A stretch of DNA of 10,368 bases, taken from NCBI GenBank assembly GCA_002478115.1, contig DLMH01000133.1, positions 1-10,368 of the forward strand, written 5' to 3'. Under the pieces are notes generated by a model, which worked only from the letters and a program-made list of their open reading frames with translations, was not told where the DNA came from and made no database searches. Both the position numbers and the translations under genes were made by a program. Below, one piece after another: positions 1-6,726 of this stretch; within the stretch, counting starts at the first letter, position 1; each line of letters starts with the position of its first letter. Source of the stretch: Candidatus Acidiferrum typicum (GTDB lineage Bacteria; Acidobacteriota; Terriglobia; Acidiferrales; UBA7541).

Positions 1-181
1 CTTGTGAGATTTCCGGGCTAAAGTACGTTCTCCGGCCATCGTTTTTCGTCATTGCGGCTTCGGATATTGCCATCACCGCTCCAACGTCCGGGCTGGGCGT
101 GGAATGTAAATTCGAAACGAACTATGGCAGAAGCGGTCTTCTCGCAGGGTTCTTCGGCATCAATCCTGGTTCTTTCAGGCA
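1..181. other. Unassigned sequence downstream of the GH125 fragment
   Basis: This stretch lies beyond the stop codon of the minus-strand GH125 gene. Open frames cross it on both strands but their translations look like low-information shadow protein with no domain I recognise. I see no strong hairpin with a T-run, no tRNA and no promoter. It may belong to a gene that lies mostly outside the window. Confidence 0.4.
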
Positions 182-1261
182 TCATGAGCCTTTCAGCAGA
201 ACTGGACGTTCCTGGCTCAATTTCACAATGAATTCCCCAAGCAGCGAATTTCCCCAAGCGAACCACGATCGGGTGAATTTTGCGGAATTGTCCTTTTGGA
301 ATGCCTCGTGGATGAAACCTGTCTCCGCCTGCGTCCTCTTGATCCAGAACAGGCACTGGGCAATCTCCGCATCGTCGTTGCTCGTAAGCGCCCTTGTGAT
401 CAGGGACATCGGCCAGATCATGTCGAGTCCGACATGGGGACCACCAATTCCTTCCGCTGCGCTCCCCCGGAAGAAATAGGGGTTCGTGTCGCTCAGCACG
501 TGCCGACGTGTTTGCTGGTAGACGGCGTCCCCCAGAGAGCAGCAACCGAAGTACGGGAGACTCAGCAGTCCCGGGATGTTGGCATCATCCATGAAGAGCT
601 GGTTGCCATAGCCGTCGACTTCATACGCCCAGACTTCGCCTCCCGTTGCCTCTTTCACCCGGCCATATTTCACAACCGCCGATTCGACTTCGCTGGCAAG
701 CACTCGACACTCCGTTGCAAGCTCCACCTCGCGGAGAATCTCCGTGGCCATCTCTGCCAACTGCCGCAGCGAAACCACCGCAAACTGGTTCGCGGGGATA
801 AACAGCGAATATTGGCAAGCGTCATCGGAAGGACGGAACATTGAGTAAATCAGACCTACAGGGCGCGCCGGATTGCCGTACCCGCCAAGGGCCTGAGTGT
901 CCGTGGGCACCTCCGACTGGCGCTGGAAGTGATACGGCCCGGCGCCGTGCTTTCTTTGCTGTTCCCGAAACGTTGCCAGAACCAGCCGCATCGCCTGCGC
1001 CCATTCTTTATCGAACGACGCAGTATCCCCGGTGGCTCTCCTATATCCATGCGCAAGCCGTAACGAGAGAGGCTCGACTAACCCTTCCTGGGTGAGGCGC
1101 GAACGCGCCCACAACATGAGCGGATCTTCTCCCGTCATCGTCAAGAACCCAAGGAGGTTGTAGATTTGCGGGGGAGCCAGCTCAGGATCGGCGTCGGCGT
1201 CTTTCCATAGCGTGAGGTAATCCTGATAGGCCGCCTTGGCATTGGCAATGTCGCCCTGCAT
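182..1261 (-). CDS. N-terminally truncated GH125 exo-alpha-1,6-mannosidase-like protein fused to a TPR tail
   Basis: From about residue 60 to the end the 359-residue product matches glycoside hydrolase family 125 (formerly DUF1237), whose characterised members remove terminal alpha-1,6-mannose. Visible signatures are FRPSDDA at 142-148, YGNQLFMDDAN-IPGLLSLPY at 218-237, WPMSL at 283-287, HEAF at 318-321 and the end block FTRSWFAWGNS at 329-339. In the family the acid lies in the FRPSDD block and the base is the Glu of the HE(S/A)F block (recalled from the Clostridium perfringens enzyme); both are present. Full-length members are longer (over 400 residues) and carry a GD-x-AMWLRDS block near the N-terminus, which is absent here. 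Residues 1-26 instead match the tail of acidobacterial kinase/TPR proteins (QGD-AKAAYQD-LTLWKDAD). The ATG at 1261 is merely the first start after a TAG at 1265-1267, with no convincing ribosome binding site. The gene is probably non-functional. Confidence 0.8.
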   Translation of the reverse strand: MQGDIANAKAAYQDYLTLWKDADADPELAPPQIYNLLGFLTMTGEDPLMLWARSRLTQEGLVEPLSLRLAHGYRRATGDTASFDKEWAQAMRLVLATFREQQRKHGAGPYHFQRQSEVPTDTQALGGYGNPARPVGLIYSMFRPSDDACQYSLFIPANQFAVVSLRQLAEMATEILREVELATECRVLASEVESAVVKYGRVKEATGGEVWAYEVDGYGNQLFMDDANIPGLLSLPYFGCCSLGDAVYQQTRRHVLSDTNPYFFRGSAAEGIGGPHVGLDMIWPMSLITRALTSNDDAEIAQCLFWIKRTQAETGFIHEAFQKDNSAKFTRSWFAWGNSLLGEFIVKLSQERPVLLKGS

Positions 1262-1513
1262 GGCCTAGGCACGGACGAGGCCGAGATGGGCGAGCGCTCC
1301 AATGAGCGAGTTCCATACGATTCCGCGATGGTCGAGGACTTTCTGGAACTCGGCAGCGGCTTCACTCCCTTGATGGGCGGCTAGATAGGCTTGGCCGCGC
1401 ACATAGACGGGATACAAAGCGGTCCAACCGTAAGAGCCGTACGACGGCTGTGCTAGCTCATACGGTGCGGCGGTTCTGAGACTGTCAAGGGCCTCTGAAG
1501 CATTTCCCTTGCC
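1185..1513 (-). pseudogene. Relic of the C-terminal TPR tail of a kinase/TPR protein, with an in-frame TAG
   Basis: Reading the minus strand from about 1513 gives a continuous frame, starting GKGNASEALDSL and passing through AAPYELAQPSYG, YPVYVRGQAYLAAHQG, AAEFQKVLDHRGIVWN and IGALAHLGLVRA. A TAG follows at 1265-1267 and the frame then resumes as AMQGDIANAKAAYQDYLTLWKDAD. This is the characteristic last 100 or so residues of acidobacterial Ser/Thr kinase or winged-helix proteins with TPR repeats, where the stop position normally holds Tyr (ARAYALQGD). Similarity ends abruptly near 1513, just before the peptidase promoter region, and near 1185, where the GH125 frame takes over. No kinase domain is attached. 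It is a broken fragment; only its last 26 codons lie in the annotated downstream ORF. Confidence 0.8.
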
Positions 1514-1549
1514 GAAAACTGATGACCCACTCTTTCTCGCCTATCTCCA

Positions 1550-1579
1550 TTGACTTTCCTCGGCCCTCGCTCTTAACAT
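1550..1579 (+). promoter_or_regulatory. Possible sigma70-type promoter of the S9 peptidase
   Basis: TTGACT at 1550-1555 matches the -35 consensus in five of six bases. TAACAT at 1574-1579 matches the -10 in four of six, with an 18-base spacer. Transcription would begin close to the ribosome binding site, giving a very short leader. The placement between the TPR relic and the GTG start is sensible but the -10 is weak. Confidence 0.35.
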
Positions 1580-1587
1580 GCATCCGC

Positions 1588-1595
1588 AAAAGGAG
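1588..1595 (+). promoter_or_regulatory. Ribosome binding site that fixes the peptidase start at GTG 1602
   Basis: AAAAGGAG lies six bases before GTG at 1602. The in-frame ATG at 1578 lies upstream of this site, so it would have no comparable ribosome binding site. Starting at the GTG also begins the protein directly with a Lys/Arg n-region and the hydrophobic core of a signal peptide. Confidence 0.75.
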
Positions 1596-1601
1596 CCCAT
1601 C

Positions 1602-3650
1602 GTGTACAAAAAACTCCGCCCCGTCGCCGCAGCTGCCTTTCTTCTGCTCTTGCCTCTCGCCGTCACCGCTCAGGAACTTTCCAATCGCCTCGAACCGATG
1701 GACGTATTCCGCGTCCAGGTCGCTTCCGATCCACAAATTTCTCCCGACGGCAAGCGCATCGTCTATGCTCGCCAGTCCGCGGACGTATCTTCCGACCGCC
1801 GCGTCTCCAACCTCTGGATCGTCAATTTTGATGGCACCGAGCATCGTCCCCTCACCACCGGCAACTACGGCGACTCCTCCCCGCGCTGGTCGCCCGATGG
1901 CACGCGTCTCGCCTTCATCTCCGACCGCGACGGTAAGTCTCAGCTCTATGTTCGCTGGATGGATTCCGGCCAGACCGCCAAGCTCACCGATCTTGAAAAT
2001 ACTCCTTCCGGCATTTCCTGGTCGCCCGATGGTAAGCAGATCGCCTTCACCTCGCTTGTCTCCTCCGCTCCACCGAAAATCGCCACGCTTCCTCCCCCAC
2101 CTGAGGGCGCCAAATGGGCCGACGCACCGAAGGTCTATGAGGATCTCATCTACCGCTTCAACGGCCCCGGCTACCTCAAACCCGGCTATTCCCAAATTTT
2201 CGTTGTTGCTGCCGACGGTGGCGCGCCTCGTCAACTCACCACCGGCAACTTTCCCCACGGCCCGGGTGTCGGCGGTTTTGGCGGCTCCGACGCCGTCTGG
2301 GCTCCCGATGGAAAATTCCTCATAGTTGCCATGAATGGCACCACCAACTACGAATACGAACCTCTCCACACCGAGCTTTACGAACTCAATGTCGCAAACG
2401 GTTCACTTAAGCAACTCACTCACCGCAACGGCCCCAACCAGTCCCCAGATGTTTCTCCCGACGGCAAACTCATCGCTTACAGCGGCTTCGACGACCGCTA
2501 CCAGGGCCATCAGACCACCTACCTCTACGTCGCCAACCGCGATGGCAGCAATCCTCACGTTGTCACTTCCAAACTCGATCGCGACGCCTCCACTCCCCAT
2601 TGGGCCGGTGACGGCAAGGGTATCTTCTTCACCTACGCCGATCAGGGCGACACCAAGCTCGCCTATCTCCCGCTCGATGGCTCCCCCAAAGTTCTCGCCG
2701 ACCATCTCAATCTTGGCGCCAATTTCACCGTCGCCAATAACGGCGCCTTCGCCATCCAGTACGACACGCCTTCCGATCCCGGCGACGTCGCTGTCGCTTC
2801 TCTCGCCGATCCCAAACTCAACGTCCTCACCTCTCTCAATCGCGAATTCTTCACCGCCAAAAAAATCGGTGCCGTCGAAGAGCTTTGGTACGACTCCTCC
2901 GTCGACAAACGCAGAATTGAAGGCTGGATCATCAAACCGCCCGATTTCGATCCCGTCAAAAAATATCCCCTCATCCTCCAGATTCATGGCGGTCCATTCT
3001 CCAACTACGGCGATCGTTTCGACCTTCAGGCGCAGATCTGGGCCGCCAAGGGCTACGTCATCCTCTATACCAACCCGCGCGGAAGCACGAGCTACGGCGA
3101 AGAATTCGCCAACCTCATCCACCACGCCTATCCCGGCGACGATTTCCACGACCTCAATTCCGGCGTCGACGCGATGCTCGCCAAGGGCTACATCGACAAG
3201 GACAATCTCTTCGTCACCGGCGGCTCCGGCGGCGGCGTCCTCACCTGCTGGATGATCGGCCGTACCGACCGTTTCCGCGCCGCCGCCAGTCTTTATCCCG
3301 TCATCAACTGGTATAGCTGGGTCCTCACCTCCGACCTTCCCTCTTTCGGCGCGCAATACTGGTTCGGCGCCAATCCGTGGGATGACACGGACAACTACAT
3401 GAAACGCTCGGTGATTTCTCGGGTGAAAAACGTGAAGACGCCCACTCTGCTCATGACCGGCGAAGAAGACTTCCGCACTCCCATTTCCGAGGCCGAGCAA
3501 TACTACTCCGCCCTCAAACTCCTAAAAGTCGAATCCGCCCTCGTCCGTTTCCCAGGCGAGCCCCACGGCCTAACCCGCCGCCCCAGCCACCAAATCGCAA
3601 AAATCGTTTACACCCTAAACTGGTTCGAAACCCACCGCAAAAAGCCCTAA
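1602..3650 (+). CDS. Exported S9-family prolyl-oligopeptidase-type peptidase (acylaminoacyl/dipeptidyl peptidase-like)
   Basis: The 682-residue product starts with a signal peptide (KKLR n-region, A/L-rich core to about residue 21, likely cleavage after VTA at 21-23), so it probably acts in the periplasm or outside. Residues about 40-370 form a PD40/WD40-like beta-propeller with repeated (W)SPDG-x-(R/K)-(I/L)-A-F motifs such as SPDGK at 47-51. Residues about 420-682 form the alpha/beta-hydrolase domain: oxyanion HGGP at 462-465, nucleophile Ser542 in GGSGGG, Asp623 in GEEDFRTP and His655 in GEPHG. The complete triad indicates an active serine peptidase that releases di- or acyl-aminoacyl units from short peptides; the exact specificity cannot be read. 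Length is normal for the family. The coding strand is strikingly pyrimidine-rich at third positions compared with the neighbours. The gene appears monocistronic, ends in TAA and converges on the split kinase locus. Confidence 0.93.
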   Translation: MYKKLRPVAAAAFLLLLPLAVTAQELSNRLEPMDVFRVQVASDPQISPDGKRIVYARQSADVSSDRRVSNLWIVNFDGTEHRPLTTGNYGDSSPRWSPDGTRLAFISDRDGKSQLYVRWMDSGQTAKLTDLENTPSGISWSPDGKQIAFTSLVSSAPPKIATLPPPPEGAKWADAPKVYEDLIYRFNGPGYLKPGYSQIFVVAADGGAPRQLTTGNFPHGPGVGGFGGSDAVWAPDGKFLIVAMNGTTNYEYEPLHTELYELNVANGSLKQLTHRNGPNQSPDVSPDGKLIAYSGFDDRYQGHQTTYLYVANRDGSNPHVVTSKLDRDASTPHWAGDGKGIFFTYADQGDTKLAYLPLDGSPKVLADHLNLGANFTVANNGAFAIQYDTPSDPGDVAVASLADPKLNVLTSLNREFFTAKKIGAVEELWYDSSVDKRRIEGWIIKPPDFDPVKKYPLILQIHGGPFSNYGDRFDLQAQIWAAKGYVILYTNPRGSTSYGEEFANLIHHAYPGDDFHDLNSGVDAMLAKGYIDKDNLFVTGGSGGGVLTCWMIGRTDRFRAAASLYPVINWYSWVLTSDLPSFGAQYWFGANPWDDTDNYMKRSVISRVKNVKTPTLLMTGEEDFRTPISEAEQYYSALKLLKVESALVRFPGEPHGLTRRPSHQIAKIVYTLNWFETHRKKP

Positions 3651-3680
3651 CCCGCCTCACTTTTCTTTCTTTTGTAGCGG

Positions 3681-3696
3681 CCGCCTTCGGAGGCGG
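3681..3696. repeat. Small GC-rich hairpin in the convergent spacer
   Basis: CCGCCT at 3681-3686 and AGGCGG at 3691-3696 form a perfect six-base-pair stem around TCGG. It lies 30 bases after the peptidase stop. No T-run follows directly; the T-rich stretch comes before the hairpin, so it is not a textbook terminator. It could help end peptidase transcription or be a copy of a dispersed intergenic palindrome. Confidence 0.45.
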
Positions 3697-3761
3697 GCGC
3701 CTTGTCTTGGGTTTGTGAGGCGGCCTAACTGGTTAACCGGAGATCACGGATGGTATGGGGT

Positions 3762-3775
3762 TTGATCGAGATCAA
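3762..3775. promoter_or_regulatory. Perfect FNR/CRP-family-type palindrome (TTGAT-N4-ATCAA)
   Basis: TTGATCGAGATCAA matches the FNR/Anr consensus TTGAT-N4-ATCAA without mismatch. The dyad extends one more base on each side (TTTGATC-GA-GATCAAA, 3761-3776). It sits between two convergent gene ends, 111 bases past the peptidase stop and 58 bases past the kinase-locus stop, so it is not upstream of any called gene. I see no convincing -10 at the usual activation distance on either strand. The match is certain; function is not. Confidence 0.4.
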
Positions 3776-3817
3776 ATTCGACGTATGAGGTAGGCATCAA
3801 CAGCAAAGGAGTGGCCA

Positions 3818-3831
3818 CAGGCCAAAGCCTG
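3818..3831. terminator. Hairpin just after the stop of the split kinase locus
   Basis: CAGGC at 3818-3822 and GCCTG at 3827-3831 pair around CAAA. The hairpin begins two bases beyond the minus-strand TAG at 3834-3836. The stem is short and no T-run follows on the minus strand. It is either a weak terminator or a dispersed palindrome of the common GGC-x-AAAGCC type. Confidence 0.3.
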
Positions 3832-3833
3832 CG

Positions 3834-5201
3834 CTATTGGGGCAGGCCCATGCGTTTCAGCAAATCCGCGTAGCGCGGGTCAGGGCGTAAGAAATCGAAA
3901 CCTGGCCATGATTTGAGATACAACAATTGGCCGCTCTTTTCCCGGCAGGCTTTTTCCAACCAGCTAAACGTCCGATCTTTTTCTCCCAAGAGCGCATACA
4001 TCCGGGCGATCATTGCCGGATCGATGTACATGCGCTTTGCCTGCTCTTCCTGGAACGCAACGAGGTTTTTCATGGCCCCACGGAACCCTGACTTGGAGTA
4101 CTCCTGGCTTACTGCCTTGTTCAGTGCAAGGTCTTCCGAGTCGTTCCTAATCTTGGCTTTTTTCTCCCATTCCTCCAGCCAAAGATCATATTTCCCCGTA
4201 ATTAAGTAAACCTCCGCCAGAACGTAATGAGCATCGGCAAAGTTGGGATCGATTTCCAGAGTCCTTTTCTCTTGTTCGATGCCCTGGTCGTATTGTTTGG
4301 ACCAAAAATACTCTTGCCCCAAATTTCCGTTTGCATTCAGGTTGAGGGGATCAAGCTCGACGGCGCGCCGGAAATGTAAGAGGGCCTGCTCATAATTTCC
4401 GAGCATGTCGAAGTAGAGGCCATACATAACATGCGTGCGGCTGAGGTTGGGATTCAGTTCGAGGGCGCGTTCAAACCCGCGCGCGGCAGCAGCCCAGTCC
4501 CAGTCATAGGCGTAAGCCATCGCGAGTACTGCATGTGCTTCCGCCTGGGTGTCGTCAATGGCTAGTGCCCGTCTGGCGTAGCTCTTTGACTTTGGGATGG
4601 TTTCGCTGTGGGGAACATAGGCGTGGTCCGAGATGGCCAAGTAATACTCAGCAAGTCCGACGTAGGCCAGCGCGTAGTTGGGATCCTTCTCGACAGCTTG
4701 CTGAAAATAGTCCCGCCCTTTGTTCATAGCCTCAGGCGTGCGCTTGTCCCAGTAGTAGCGGCCCTTGAGGTATAGCTGGTAAGCCTCGGGATCGGAGGTC
4801 CCGCCATTGCTGAGCTTCACCTTCTGCTCACCAGTGAGATGTTCGCGCAGACGCACGGAGATTTCTCTCGCAATGTCGCGTCGCACCGAGAGCACGTCGG
4901 TGAGTTTCCGGTCGTACTGCTCGCTCCACAGGCTGCGATTTGTGCGAACGTCAGTGAGCTCGGCGCTCACAAGCAACGAATCGCCGCGTTGCGTGACCCG
5001 CCCTGTCACAACCCCTGCGACCTTCAATTCGCTCGCGGCTTTTTGTGGGTCAAATTCCTTGGCTTTGTAATGGAAAACAGAACTGCGAGGACGCACGGTC
5101 AGATTGGGAAGCTGGGAAAGACTGCTGATCAGGCTTTCCGTCAATCCGTCACTCAGGTACTCGGTGTTCGGGTCCGCCGTGACGTGAACGAAGGGCAGCA
5201 C
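3834..5201 (-). CDS. TolB-like plus TPR half of an amber-split membrane kinase
   Basis: The frame encodes the part that follows the membrane helix in the intact paralogue at 7399-9780. A TolB-like (COG5616/FlgO-like) region covers about residues 1-125 (LPFVHVTADPNTEYLSDGLTE-LISSLSQL and GRVTQRGDSLLVSAELTD). TPR repeats follow from about 140 to the end (AVEKDPNYALAYVGLAEYY, RALELNPNLSRTHVMYG, AVELDPLNLNANGNLG, TLEIDPNFADAHYVLAEVY). The C-terminus LLKRMGLPQ is the usual family end, so the 3' end is intact. Coding similarity extends upstream to 5237 and joins the kinase half in the same frame, broken only by TAG at 5238-5240. The nominal start is GTG at 5201, a valine codon inside the TolB strand, without a clear ribosome binding site. 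An independent product would lack a signal or membrane anchor, so this is probably a pseudogene half unless the TAG is suppressed. Confidence 0.8.
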   Translation of the reverse strand: MLPFVHVTADPNTEYLSDGLTESLISSLSQLPNLTVRPRSSVFHYKAKEFDPQKAASELKVAGVVTGRVTQRGDSLLVSAELTDVRTNRSLWSEQYDRKLTDVLSVRRDIAREISVRLREHLTGEQKVKLSNGGTSDPEAYQLYLKGRYYWDKRTPEAMNKGRDYFQQAVEKDPNYALAYVGLAEYYLAISDHAYVPHSETIPKSKSYARRALAIDDTQAEAHAVLAMAYAYDWDWAAAARGFERALELNPNLSRTHVMYGLYFDMLGNYEQALLHFRRAVELDPLNLNANGNLGQEYFWSKQYDQGIEQEKRTLEIDPNFADAHYVLAEVYLITGKYDLWLEEWEKKAKIRNDSEDLALNKAVSQEYSKSGFRGAMKNLVAFQEEQAKRMYIDPAMIARMYALLGEKDRTFSWLEKACREKSGQLLYLKSWPGFDFLRPDPRYADLLKRMGLPQ

Positions 5202-5240
5202 CGCAAGCGTCTCAATTGTGGAGCCAGAGCTGGGAGACTA
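5202..5240 (-). other. In-frame amber codon and untranslated linker between the kinase halves
   Basis: Reading downstream on the minus strand, the kinase half ends GTYRW, then TAG at 5238-5240, then SPSSGSTIETLA, which runs straight into VLPF of the TolB-like region. Both halves are in the same frame. No other stop or frameshift appears within them, so a single base change explains the split. Confidence 0.8.
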
Positions 5241-6362
5241 CCACCGATAAGTGCCGAAGCCCAAACCTGCGATGGCCAGAAGCACGACAGCAATTACCGT
5301 GAGGAGAGTTTTCTTGTGGCGCGCCAGAAGACCAACGGCGATTTCCGAATCGGAGGACGCTGCAATCCCGGATGTGGATGGTACACCCAGGGAAGGTACG
5401 CGCCCGGACGCGCTTGAGTCTCTCTGCGCGGACCCCGCAGATGGTATTGCCGAACGGCTCGCGTCCGTGTCGCGCTTCAGCCGCTGCAAATCCGCGCGCA
5501 TCTCTGAAGCGTGCTGGTAGCGCAGGTTACGGTCCTTCTCTAGCGCCTTCATGATGATGCGCTCCAATTCGGAGGGCAGGTCAGGATTTAGCCTTGCCGG
5601 GGAAGCAGGAGTTCGAGAGAGAATCGCCTCAAAGATCACGGCGGAAGTATCACCCCGGAAAGGAATCGTACCTGTCACCATCTCGTACAGGACTGCGCCG
5701 AAAGAAAACAAATCTGTGCGAGCATCAAGTTCTTTTCCCTGGGCCTGCTCGGGGGACATGTAGGCGACGGTACCGAGCGCCGTGCCCGGGCTGGTGAGAT
5801 GCTGCTCATCGACGGAACGTGTCTCCGCTTGATCAAGCGAAGTCTGGCTCGGAGAAGCCGTGGGGTAGACTTTCGCGAGACCGAAGTCGAGAATTTTGGC
5901 GTGGCCACGATCAGTGATGAAGATGTTGGCAGGCTTGATGTCGCGGTGGACGATACCCTTGGCGTGAGCGGCGTCGAGAGCGTCGGCGATTTCGATGCTG
6001 AGCACGAGCAGCGTGTCGAGTTCCAGGGGACGCCCCGCAATGCGGTGTTTCAGGGTAGCGCCCTCCAGATACTCCATGGCGATGAAGGCCTTCCCCTCCG
6101 CTTCACCAATGTCATAAACGGTGCAGATGTTGGGATGGTTCAAGGCCGACGCTGCCTGCGCCTCTCTCTGAAAACGCGCCAGTGCCTGCGCGTCTTTGGC
6201 TAGATTGTCGGGTAGGAATTTCAGCGCGACATTACGGTGCAGGCGCGTATCTTCGGCCTCGTAAACAACACCCATCCCGCCGCCGCCCAGCTTCTTGATG
6301 ATGCGGTAGTGGCCCAGTTCGAGGCCGACAGGTAAATCCCGACCTAGCGTTCGGCTAGCCAT
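5238..6362 (-). CDS. Hanks-type Ser/Thr protein kinase with C-terminal membrane helix (N-terminal half of a split gene)
   Basis: The 374-residue product carries a PknB-like kinase domain at about 19-295. Visible are the glycine loop [10 protein letters not shown] (25-34), Lys48 in VALKFL, Glu67 of helix C, HRDIKPAN with Asp141 and Asn146, DFG at 159-161 and an activation segment with [10 protein letters not shown]. All catalytic residues are present, so phosphotransfer activity is expected. A Ser/Ala-rich linker leads to a single helix at about 350-370 ([18 protein letters not shown]), and the protein stops after YRW. In the neighbouring paralogue the chain continues into TolB-like and TPR regions, so this form is a membrane kinase without its likely sensor part. 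The ATG at 6362 has AGGAG eleven bases upstream, a slightly long spacing. It is divergent from the small ORF and the second kinase. Confidence 0.9.
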   Translation of the reverse strand: MASRTLGRDLPVGLELGHYRIIKKLGGGGMGVVYEAEDTRLHRNVALKFLPDNLAKDAQALARFQREAQAASALNHPNICTVYDIGEAEGKAFIAMEYLEGATLKHRIAGRPLELDTLLVLSIEIADALDAAHAKGIVHRDIKPANIFITDRGHAKILDFGLAKVYPTASPSQTSLDQAETRSVDEQHLTSPGTALGTVAYMSPEQAQGKELDARTDLFSFGAVLYEMVTGTIPFRGDTSAVIFEAILSRTPASPARLNPDLPSELERIIMKALEKDRNLRYQHASEMRADLQRLKRDTDASRSAIPSAGSAQRDSSASGRVPSLGVPSTSGIAASSDSEIAVGLLARHKKTLLTVIAVVLLAIAGLGFGTYRW

Positions 6363-6474
6363 GGGGAAGAATGCTCCTCTCCCCCCACCGAGATTCTACG
6401 CCGTTGGCCCAAAGGTATCGACAAGAAACCGGTGGGTCATGGCGATGAAGGTGTTTCAAAGTGGTCGCAAAACG

Positions 6475-6501
6475 CCCGAGCTTTTCGAGGATGGGGTAAG
6501 C
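6475..6501 (-). pseudogene. Possible scrap of a kinase N-terminus
   Basis: The minus strand reads AYPILEKLG, very close to the HYRILEKLG block that opens the kinase domain in this family. The DNA also resembles the better-supported scrap at 7080-7131 (shared core TTTTCGAGGAT on the plus strand, with similar flanks). Immediately after, the frame reads GRFATTLKHL, faintly like the GRFVALKFL block that comes later in such kinases. No intact domain follows. The match is short, so this is tentative. Confidence 0.35.
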
Positions 6502-6625
6502 CGCGGCGACCTTGTTATAGATAGATATCGACCGAGGTTGGTTGCTCGGAAGGACACAGGCCTGCTCTGACGATGTAGTCAGTGCGCACGCACGGACATA
6601 TGATTCCGTTTAGAAATCAGTGATG

Positions 6626-6708
6626 CCCGTCCGCTGGTGCGGAAAGTTCCAGCTACGGCGCTTCGGTGTCGACAGTTGTGACCCCTTTTCTCCTCCAAAG
6701 CGGACGGG
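6626..6708. repeat. Ten-base perfect inverted repeat upstream of the small ORF
   Basis: CCCGTCCGCT at 6626-6635 is exactly complementary to AGCGGACGGG at 6699-6708, with 63 bases between. The right arm ends 18 bases before the ATG at 6727, so a transcript would fold with the stem close to the ribosome binding site. Smaller dyads lie inside the loop (GGAA-AG-TTCC). I do not recognise a known riboswitch. Confidence 0.5.
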
Positions 6709-6726
6709 GACGGCAAAGGGGGAGCC

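Larger units (their letters stand above)
6363..6726. other. Intergenic region between split kinase and small ORF
   Basis: This 364-base spacer contains the upstream region of the minus-strand kinase and of the plus-strand small ORF. I see no full gene. It holds a short kinase-like scrap near 6475-6501 and a ten-base inverted repeat at 6626-6635/6699-6708. An A/T-rich patch around 6513-6526 (reading CTATAAC on the minus strand) might supply a -10 for the kinase, but I find no good -35 for it. Confidence 0.5.

Noticed and set aside
18..545. Minus-strand 175-residue ORF overlapping the GH125 gene
   Set aside because: It lies in another frame of a clearly recognisable GH125 coding region and resembles no protein.
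1485..3500. Long minus-strand open frames (about 294 and 365 residues) and second-frame plus-strand ORFs inside the peptidase gene
   Set aside because: Their translations are repetitive and low in information (Gly/Val/Glu-rich or Ser/Pro/Thr-rich), while the main frame has a full signal peptide, propeller and catalytic triad. They arise from its pyrimidine-rich codon bias.
4535..5417. Plus-strand ORFs within the split kinase locus
   Set aside because: They are antisense shadows of the TolB/TPR and kinase coding frames, with no recognisable domains.
6475..6540. Methyltransferase N-terminus (IYNKVAAAYPILEKL) on the minus strand
   Set aside because: The resemblance to Y-x-K/R-I/V-A methyltransferase starts is loose and no SAM-binding glycine motif follows; the ILEKLG match to the kinase family and to the scrap at 7080-7131 is better.
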